Origin: a virus
Length of the DNA stretch: 24,709 bases
IMG/VR virus record: IMGVR_UViG_3300021356_003687
Span: 1-24,709 of that record
Reading direction: 5' to 3' (one strand)
Of the stretch, positions 6,672-12,232 are shown in pieces. A program made the position numbers and the translations under genes. Under the pieces are notes generated by a model that did not search any database, was not told the origin of the DNA, and saw only the letters and a program-made list of their open reading frames with translations. Position 1 is the stretch's first letter. Each line of letters opens with the position of its first letter.

Positions 6672-8189
6672 ATGGTAGAAGTTTTAAGTTGTGATAGGCG
6701 AGTCTTAGCTGAGTCTACTCTCGAGCTGGATGGATCGCCTTTTAGCCTAGGGGATTACCCCTTTTATAACGCCCTGTATGAGGGGGAGTGGCCTAGCACC
6801 CTACTAATGTGCGGCCGACAGGTAGGTAAGTCTGTAAGTGCAGCAGCGTTTAGTGTATGTGAGAGCATTGCTATACCTCACTTTAAAACACTTTACATAG
6901 CTCCTACCTTAAAGCAGACTTCTACTTTTTCTAACACGAGAATCAGCAAGTTAGTTCGACATAGCCCCATTGTTAAAGAGTTAATGGGAACGGTAACCTC
7001 GGACAACGTGTTTCTAAAAGTATTAGGTAACGGTGCCGAGCTTCTTTTTAACTATGCCTCAGACGACCCAGACAGAGTACGTGGAGTATCTGCAGATCGC
7101 GTCATATACGATGAGGTACAGGATATAGATTATGAAGCTGTTGTTCCTGTAGTCAACGAATGTTTAGCTAACTCTAAATACGGTTTCGTGTCTTATATGG
7201 GTACTCCCAAGACACAGGAAAACACTATACAGTTCATCTGGGATAATAGCTCGCAGAGTGAATGGTGTGTAAAGTGTAATGCTTGTAATAAATACTCGTT
7301 TTACCGTGACGTTAAGGGAATAGGTAAAAAAGGTATAATCTGCCTTCATTGTTCTAAGCCCGTTGACCCACGTAATGGGGTGTGGGTAGATATGAAAGAG
7401 CAGTATTACACCAAAGGGTTTCACGTACCCCAAGTCATACTTCCTGCCAATATGGAGCCGCAGCGCTGGGAGAGAATCCTAAACAAACTTGACACCTACT
7501 CAGATAGTAAATTCAAGAATGAGGTCCTCGGAGTTAGCGACGCTGTAGGCTCCCGCCTAATCTCCATTGACGAACTTCTCAAGGCATGTAAGCCTCGGCA
7601 ATCTCCCTCAGGTTTTGTCTGTGGGGGCGTCGATTGGAGTGGCGGTGGCAGTAAAGGACTTAGCCGCACGGTTAGTTGGATCTTTTCTAGATCCCCAGGG
7701 GGAAAGTTTATCATGCACCATTACTGTATCTATAAGGACGTTAATCCCGTTGACGCAGTGGACCGGATAGCTACTACTTTCCTTAGTCACAATGTTAACC
7801 TAGTAATCGGAGATGCAGGGGAGGGCGCTCTCGCCAATTCTTTACTTCTGAAGAAGCTGGGAGGCACTCCCCTCTACCAGCTGCAGTACGGCAGTTCTAG
7901 CAAACCCCTTAACTGGAACGGGGTAGACAGATACCTAGCGGATAGAACCACTTTGATCGACTGTTTCTTCCTGGACGTTAAGCAGGGACGTATACAGTTT
8001 TTAGAACAAGCAGAGATGTCCGACGCATTCGAGGACATGCTCGCTTTATACGAGGAAGTTATGCCGTCCGGAAAGAAAGTGTGGAGACACTCTCCAAATG
8101 CTCCAGACGACTGCTTACATGCTGCCGTGTTTAGCTGGACAGCCTGTAAGATACTTAGTCACGACCTTCAGTTTTACCAGAAGGGATAG
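6672..8189 (+). CDS. terL: Terminase large subunit with zinc-ribbon insert
   Basis: 505 residues. The packaging ATPase has Walker A GRQVGKS (48-54), followed by YIAPTLKQT and RVRGVSADRVIYDE, which holds Walker B (VIYDE, 144-148), and a motif III-like SYMGTPKT. The C-terminal RNase H-like nuclease has acidic residues in GGVDWSGGG (Asp 321), LVIGDAGEG and APDDCLHA. Between the two, C202-x2-C205 and C224-x2-C227 form a probable zinc ribbon, seen in some terminases. The enzyme cuts concatemeric phage DNA and pumps it into the prohead. ATG 6672 is preferred over TTG 6663 because AAGG lies about nine bases upstream. The structured array starts three bases after the stop with no terminator between, so both may share a transcript. 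No small terminase subunit is recognised in the window. Confidence 0.95.
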   Translation: MVEVLSCDRRVLAESTLELDGSPFSLGDYPFYNALYEGEWPSTLLMCGRQVGKSVSAAAFSVCESIAIPHFKTLYIAPTLKQTSTFSNTRISKLVRHSPIVKELMGTVTSDNVFLKVLGNGAELLFNYASDDPDRVRGVSADRVIYDEVQDIDYEAVVPVVNECLANSKYGFVSYMGTPKTQENTIQFIWDNSSQSEWCVKCNACNKYSFYRDVKGIGKKGIICLHCSKPVDPRNGVWVDMKEQYYTKGFHVPQVILPANMEPQRWERILNKLDTYSDSKFKNEVLGVSDAVGSRLISIDELLKACKPRQSPSGFVCGGVDWSGGGSKGLSRTVSWIFSRSPGGKFIMHHYCIYKDVNPVDAVDRIATTFLSHNVNLVIGDAGEGALANSLLLKKLGGTPLYQLQYGSSSKPLNWNGVDRYLADRTTLIDCFFLDVKQGRIQFLEQAEMSDAFEDMLALYEEVMPSGKKVWRHSPNAPDDCLHAAVFSWTACKILSHDLQFYQKG

Positions 8190-8192
8190 CTA

Positions 8193-8300
8193 TTGCTAGC
8201 CAAGTGATCAGATAATTTGTCTGATTCCGAGCGTGCCCGTGTTTCACCACGGACAGCTGTAGAGCGTGGTTGCCACGCCCTATTAACTTAAACCTAGCAA
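8193..8300 (+). repeat. Array unit 1
   Basis: Closing helix TTGCTAG (8193-8199) with CTAGCAA (8294-8300), 7 of 7 pairs. Hairpin 1: ATCAGA/TCTGAT with loop TAATTTG (8207-8225). Hairpin 2: CCGTG/CACGG (8237-8252). Hairpin 3: GCGTGG-TTG-CCACGC (8264-8278). The 5' linker CCAAGTG recurs in unit 3. Confidence 0.7.
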
Positions 8301-8413
8301 GTAATATTAGATATTCGAGCTCGAGCGAGTTCGTGTAGGCATAGCCGTAACGATACGCTCAAACGTTGTTAGCAGCAGTTTCTGCAGCCCTGTTTACGCC
8401 TAGGTTATTACTT
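8299..8413 (+). repeat. Array unit 2
   Basis: Closing helix AAGTAATA (8299-8306) with TATTACTT (8406-8413), 8 of 8 pairs. Hairpin 1: CGAGCTC/GAGTTCG with loop GAGC (8316-8333), containing one wobble that is G-U on the plus strand. A weak middle hairpin is CGTA-ACGA-TACG (8346-8357). Hairpin 3: GCAGCAG-TTT-CTGCAGC with one internal A-A mismatch (8372-8388). The first helix strand shares two bases with unit 1. Confidence 0.6.
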
Positions 8414-8420
8414 TATACTG

Positions 8421-8534
8421 GGTAAGGCCAAGTGTCCTGATTCAGGATCTCTGGGCCCAAATCGGTGCGCAGCACCGCAAGGGGCCAAATAAGAAACAGC
8501 GAGGTTACCTCGCTCTTAATGATTAACCCTTACC
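8421..8534 (+). repeat. Array unit 3
   Basis: Closing helix GGTAAGG (8421-8427) with CCTTACC (8528-8534), 7 of 7 pairs. Hairpin 1: TCCTG-ATT-CAGGA (8435-8447). Hairpin 2: CGGTGC-GCA-GCACCG (8463-8477), itself enclosed by GGCCC (8454-8458) with GGGCC (8482-8486). Hairpin 3: AGCGAGG-TTA-CCTCGCT (8498-8514). This is the most convincing complete fold. Confidence 0.75.
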
Positions 8535-8543
8535 AATACGCTA

Positions 8544-8620
8544 GTACCATAATGTCTCTCCTGACGATCGTCCACGGTGCTGTGAACAAAAGACTAGAGA
8601 GGTTACCTCTCTTATGTTAC
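8544..8620 (+). repeat. Array unit 4 (short)
   Basis: Closing helix GTACCATA (8544-8551) with TATGTTAC (8613-8620), seven pairs and one C-U mismatch. Hairpin 3 is strong: AGAGAGG-TTA-CCTCTCT (8596-8612). The first two hairpins are weak (GACGATCGTC, 8563-8572; CAC/GTG, 8573-8584). At 77 bases it is the shortest unit. Confidence 0.55.
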
Positions 8621-8624
8621 CTAC

Positions 8625-8739
8625 TACTAGCACAAGTACGTGACAGATTGCTCCCGATTCTGTCTCAGCCTCTACTGAGGATAGGTACAGCTAGGTATCC
8701 TAGCTTTTAGCTGCTATGTTTTACCATTATACACCTAGT
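8625..8739 (+). repeat. Array unit 5
   Basis: Closing helix TACTAG (8625-8630) with CTAGTA (8734-8739); this is weak evidence because CTAG is self-complementary and common here. Hairpin 1: GACAGA/TCTGTC with an 11-base loop (8642-8664). Hairpin 2: CCTC-TACT-GAGG (8669-8680). Hairpin 3: AGCTAGG-TAT-CCTAGCT (8689-8705). Confidence 0.55.
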
Positions 8740-8835
8740 ACAAAAGACCCTGCCTGGCACGGACCGGGTCGCCCTCAGGGCAAAGCCCTAAAGGTAGATC
8801 AATGAGGTTAACCTCATCTATTACTTAGCTACTAG
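8734..8835 (+). repeat. Array unit 6
   Basis: Closing helix CTAGTA (8734-8739) with TACTAG (8830-8835), followed by the linker CAAAAG shared with unit 7. Hairpin 1: GACCC/GGGTC (8746-8770). Hairpin 2 can form as GGGC-AAA-GCCC (8778-8788) or, exclusively of it, GCCC-TCA-GGGC (8771-8781). Hairpin 3: ATGAGG-TTAA-CCTCAT (8802-8817). Confidence 0.55.
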
Positions 8836-8947
8836 TACAAAAGGGTCCGCATCCAGCGCGGGCCCTGAAGGATGCCGCCGAAGGCGGCTCCATTACACGT
8901 ACAACAGAGGTGACCTCTGTCATATAACAAGCTACCAGTATAACTAG
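8832..8947 (+). repeat. Array unit 7
   Basis: A short closing helix, CTAGT (8832-8836) with ACTAG (8943-8947), is the weakest of the set. Hairpin 1: GGGTCCGC/GCGGGCCC with loop ATCCAGC (8843-8865), with one plus-strand U-G wobble. Hairpin 2: GCCGCC-GAA-GGCGGC (8874-8888). Hairpin 3: ACAGAGG-TGA-CCTCTGT (8904-8920). Confidence 0.6.
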
Positions 8948-8952
8948 CAAAT

Positions 8953-9058
8953 ACTTCTAGCACAAATAACGCCCCGCTGGCGTCGCCGCGGTATCCTGGT
9001 GAAACCAGAAGGTAAGGACGGCTGTGTAACACAGGCTTAATAAAAAGCTACTAGAAGT
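8953..9058 (+). repeat. Array unit 8
   Basis: Closing helix ACTTCTAG (8953-8960) with CTAGAAGT (9051-9058), 8 of 8 pairs. Hairpin 1: ACGCC-CCGCT-GGCGT (8969-8983). Hairpin 2: CTGGT-GAA-ACCAG (8996-9008). Hairpin 3: CTGTG-TAA-CACAG (9022-9034). Length is 106 bases, the same as unit 9. Confidence 0.7.
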
Positions 9059-9163
9059 TTGATAGTCGAGAAGGTCCTGTAGTTCCGGCTGCAGGTCCCC
9101 AGTTCGGCAAAGCCGTTCTGATGTGTGTGCGAGTAACTCACACTCAGTTAACGCACTATCAAA
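9058..9163 (+). repeat. Array unit 9
   Basis: Closing helix TTTGATAGT (9058-9066) with ACTATCAAA (9155-9163), 9 of 9 pairs. Hairpin 1: CCTGTAG/CTGCAGG with loop TTCCGG (9076-9095), with one plus-strand U-G wobble. Hairpin 2: CGGC-AAA-GCCG (9105-9115). Hairpin 3: GAG-TAA-CTC (9131-9139), extended by GTGT/ACAC across a two-base bulge. Confidence 0.7.
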
Positions 9164-9214
9164 ATCCACATATGTTGCTAGCACACATGTGCGGACATTA
9201 TCTTATACCACAGT

Positions 9215-12200
9215 TTAAGCCTTTTTTGCGTATGCTTCTATGCTATGCTTGGCTTCTCCGTAGGTGGGCCCTACTTCCACGTCATAAGGCAGCTCTACCG
9301 GGACCATAGGGAATTCTTCTCGGATAAAGTCTCGTACCCTGAGCTTGAAGAAGTTATCAAGAAGGCCAAGATTGCTTCGAGGCATCTCGAACACTATGGA
9401 GTCGTGAACAGTTATCATAAGTCTGCCCCTAACCTCATGTATATGTTTGTGTAGGTTAATAAGGACTCGGTTTACAATCTCGGAGGTAAAGCCTTGAACT
9501 AAGAAATTTACGCCCTGGCGTTGACTTGCAGCCGCTATAGACCCTCCAGCCTTAGCTAGTGGGAAGCGTCTTGCCCGGCCCGTGGGCGTCCTAAGAATTC
9601 CATCTTTAACTACTTTGGTCTTTGTAGTCTCAATATACTCTTTAATCTTGGGAAACCGCTTGAAGAACATAGCCATAAGTCCCTCTGCTTCTTGCACGGG
9701 AATCTTAAGATCATTAGCCAGTTTAGGAGCGCTTATACAAAATATAAGGCCGAACACGATGGCCTTTGCGTGCTGTCTCTTAAGAACAAGGTACTTTTCC
9801 CGCTCATTTTGCTTAGCTTTGTCAACCTTACGAGCTGTGTTTATCTCGTCATAGTCTAGATCAAAAACTATGCTGGATACCCAGCTGTGCATGTCTAGTC
9901 CTCTGTTAAGTGCATCTAGCAAACCTGGGTCTTGTGCATACACAGTTAAGCCCCTTACCTCGGCACCTGCAAAGTCTAGGTCAACTACACATAACTCAGT
10001 GTGCGCATCCCACCGATACTTCCTTCTTAGGTATACATCCCAGGGCAGGGCATCGGGGCTTGTGTCTGTTGGTACAAAAGCCTTTTTAATAAAAGTACCT
10101 CCCAACATTGGCGGCTGGTTCTGTAGGTTAGGCTTTGAGGCTGATAATCGGCCAGTAGCAGTACCGTTAGCCCATATGTTACCATGCACCCTAGAGTCGT
10201 AATCTGACAGCGTAAGTAAATTGCTAACGTAGGTGGAGCGCGCTTTTGCAACTTGTCTGTACTCCAGTATCTCGTTAGCTATGGGGTTTAGCTTAGCCCA
10301 CGCGGTCATAGCTTCATTGCTACTCGAAGCTTCTCCCTTATCAGTGGTCGCTACTACTGGTAAGCCATAACCCCCTACCATGAGGTTCGCTAGGTCAGTA
10401 GGGTTGTTAAGTACCACATCTTTGGGATCTCTACCTAGATCTTCTGCGATCTTGGTTACTAGAGCAGACTCTAGAGATATTTCGCGCTGATTCAAACGCT
10501 CGTACTCTTGTAACAAGTACTCTCTATCTATCCGTATACCCTCCGTTTGCATATCACACAGTACCAGTGTTAGTGGCAAGTAGTGCTTATTCATGAGGGT
10601 TAGCATGTGGGAGCGCCCCTCAGCGGAAGCTACTTTCTTAGGGTCCTCCTGCCAGGCTTTCCTGCGCTGATACTCGCTTATGCGTAGCGTCAAGTCTGCG
10701 TCAATTGCGGCATAGGGCATCATTACCTTTACATCTACATCCTCGAAAGTACCTGCATTGTGAAGAGGGTTATTGTAATCATTACTCTCGTCAATAGAGG
10801 TTATACTTCTAACTATCTTTTGAACCTCAGTCTTTACCTTACGCAAGTGCTTAGACCGTCTAGTTAGAATATCGAGGGTACTATCCACGGCGCTCTTTAA
10901 AGAAGCACTTGAACCCTTAGCTCTTTTCTTCTTTTTCAGAGTCGCACTAACCTCTTTGAGTTTATCAATCTCGTCTAGGCAGCTACCTGCAAAACCTATG
11001 GGAGAATCTTTTACCAGAATACCTGTGGTATCTAGAGCTCCTGAGATTATAGCCTTGCTGATATCAGCATTAGTCTCAGCTATCTGAGCGTGCAGCGGTT
11101 GTTCATACCCAGACAGGGAGGGGAAGTGCTTTAGAAGCACCCTTTTCAGGGAGTAGTGACCTGACTTATTTTCGTCAAGCATATGCTCTCCCAGCAGACC
11201 GTCCCATTGAGTATTGTTAACAGGTTCTCTCTGTATATCTGCCCATACTTCGCCCGTAGCTTCTTCTATACTTGCAAGTAGCCCTGGAGTTTTACCAATG
11301 GCTATATTTGTCTGCCTGACCAGGGTTATACTTGCCATGCCTAGGTCGAACTTGTAGTTCCACCAGCATTTAGGATGCGCAGATCGTAGTATCTTCCATA
11401 CCCAAGGAACAATCTCACTAAACGAGTAGGGGCTATCTCTATGGTCTACATAAAGAGAGAACGCTTTTCCAGGTGCCACAGCCCCCGAAATAGCGATAAC
11501 TCTGGAGCTATCCCAGTAGTTAAACAGTGTATTAGTCTCAAAGTCTAGAGCCATCATAGTCTGGTTGATTGGCTTACCTGGTTTAGAGTAGGAGCAGTAC
11601 TCCTCCGCAATGGATATTGCCTGCTCTAGACTGGTAGGGATGTCATAACCTTCCAGCAAACTTGGTACATCAAGTGAATCTAGAGGCTTTCCCTCTACTA
11701 TTTTAGCTGCTTTTTGTATGTCAATAGCCATGATCTCGGCAAGACCGGGCTCCCTGAGCAGTTGCGATACCGCGAACGTGGTTACGATCTTTATGTTGGT
11801 ACCGTGAAAGTTCGTCTCTTTAACTCCTCCTAGTAAGTTAGAGTGCTTATCTTTTAGACCAAAGAAACTAAGTGGTTTTGCACCAAATGCCACCACTACT
11901 GTTGCTCCTGAGTTTATAAGCTGCTGAGCACCTACATTGTCAGAGCAGGTCTTTATCACTTTAACAGTGGTACTAGTTACACTAGCGCAGGCAGCAGAGT
12001 ACATGTACAGCGCAGAGTTTATCATATTAGCAGTAGCTCCAGAGCTATCTAACTCAGCAGCTCGCCTAAGAACAGTTTTCAATAGATCTGCTTCTTTACC
12101 ACTTAGAGATACCCTAGCCCAGCTAGGAGGTGCCTCCAATAGAAATACTACTTTAGCACCCACATTGCTGCCTAGAGGCCCAATATAGGTGTCTTTATAC

Positions 12201-12232
12201 CTAGGGCATGTAACACATCGTGTAGGTTTCAT
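9215..12232 (-). CDS. Family A DNA polymerase with N-terminal UDG-like domain
   Basis: About 1005 residues. Residues 1-180 look like the uracil-DNA-glycosylase-type fold found at the front of SPO1-like phage polymerases (VVFLLEAPPSWA; VVAFGAKPLSFFG; SQLLREPGLAEI), with C6, C9, C82 and C96 spaced like a 4Fe-4S site. The 3'-5' exonuclease follows: ALDFET (Asp 230, Glu 232), WWNYKFD, and PYAAIDAD (Asp 511), with a long Lys-rich insertion at about 385-500. The polymerase has motif A VVDLDFAGAEVR (Asp 753), motif B R819-x3-K823 with F827 and F831, and motif C VHDSIVFE (Asp 944), where the usual Glu is Ser. It replicates phage DNA with proofreading. ATG 12232 forms an ATGA overlap with the primase stop and has AGGA six bases upstream. 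No 5'-nuclease domain is seen. Confidence 0.95.
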   Translation of the reverse strand: MKPTRCVTCPRYKDTYIGPLGSNVGAKVVFLLEAPPSWARVSLSGKEADLLKTVLRRAAELDSSGATANMINSALYMYSAACASVTSTTVKVIKTCSDNVGAQQLINSGATVVVAFGAKPLSFFGLKDKHSNLLGGVKETNFHGTNIKIVTTFAVSQLLREPGLAEIMAIDIQKAAKIVEGKPLDSLDVPSLLEGYDIPTSLEQAISIAEEYCSYSKPGKPINQTMMALDFETNTLFNYWDSSRVIAISGAVAPGKAFSLYVDHRDSPYSFSEIVPWVWKILRSAHPKCWWNYKFDLGMASITLVRQTNIAIGKTPGLLASIEEATGEVWADIQREPVNNTQWDGLLGEHMLDENKSGHYSLKRVLLKHFPSLSGYEQPLHAQIAETNADISKAIISGALDTTGILVKDSPIGFAGSCLDEIDKLKEVSATLKKKKRAKGSSASLKSAVDSTLDILTRRSKHLRKVKTEVQKIVRSITSIDESNDYNNPLHNAGTFEDVDVKVMMPYAAIDADLTLRISEYQRRKAWQEDPKKVASAEGRSHMLTLMNKHYLPLTLVLCDMQTEGIRIDREYLLQEYERLNQREISLESALVTKIAEDLGRDPKDVVLNNPTDLANLMVGGYGLPVVATTDKGEASSSNEAMTAWAKLNPIANEILEYRQVAKARSTYVSNLLTLSDYDSRVHGNIWANGTATGRLSASKPNLQNQPPMLGGTFIKKAFVPTDTSPDALPWDVYLRRKYRWDAHTELCVVDLDFAGAEVRGLTVYAQDPGLLDALNRGLDMHSWVSSIVFDLDYDEINTARKVDKAKQNEREKYLVLKRQHAKAIVFGLIFCISAPKLANDLKIPVQEAEGLMAMFFKRFPKIKEYIETTKTKVVKDGILRTPTGRARRFPLAKAGGSIAAASQRQGVNFLVQGFTSEIVNRVLINLHKHIHEVRGRLMITVHDSIVFEMPRSNLGLLDNFFKLRVRDFIREEFPMVPVELPYDVEVGPTYGEAKHSIEAYAKKA

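Larger units (their letters stand above)
8193..9163 (+). ncRNA. Tandem array of nine structured RNA-like modules
   Basis: This 1-kb stretch has no credible gene. It divides into nine consecutive modules of about 77-124 bases. In most, two ends complement each other over 5-9 bases (closing helix) and enclose about three hairpins, often with three-base loops. The units share almost no primary sequence beyond short linkers such as CCAAGTG (units 1 and 3), CTAGTACAAAAG (units 6 and 7) and AT-rich 3' linkers like CTTAATGATTAAC. Helices persist while bases change, which supports folding as RNA or single-stranded DNA. The three wobble pairs inside otherwise perfect stems (units 2, 7 and 9) are G-U on the plus strand but would be A-C on the minus strand. 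It starts just after the terminase stop and ends 51 bases before the convergent polymerase stop. I know no matching RNA family. Individual units are listed separately. Confidence 0.7.

Noticed and set aside
8193-9163. tRNA cluster
   Set aside because: The units have closing helices and three arms, but the loops are mostly three bases, there is no seven-base anticodon loop, no GTTCRA T-loop and no CCA end.
8193-9163. CRISPR array
   Set aside because: Spacing near 100 bases is regular enough to suggest it, but there is no direct repeat longer than about 12 bases and no cas genes besides Cas4-like nucleases, which are common in phages.
8193-9163. Integron attC array
   Set aside because: Folded imperfect palindromes in tandem recall attC sites, but there are no cassettes between them and no integrase is visible.
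8465-9309. Short open frames on both strands in the array region (for example 8465-8710, 8832-9032, 8957-9184)
   Set aside because: They cut across hairpins, have low-complexity or odd protein composition, lack ribosome sites, and would need to encode the paired stems by chance.
9582-10202. Plus-strand frames inside the polymerase gene
   Set aside because: They are antisense shadows; the minus-strand frame carries all polymerase motifs.
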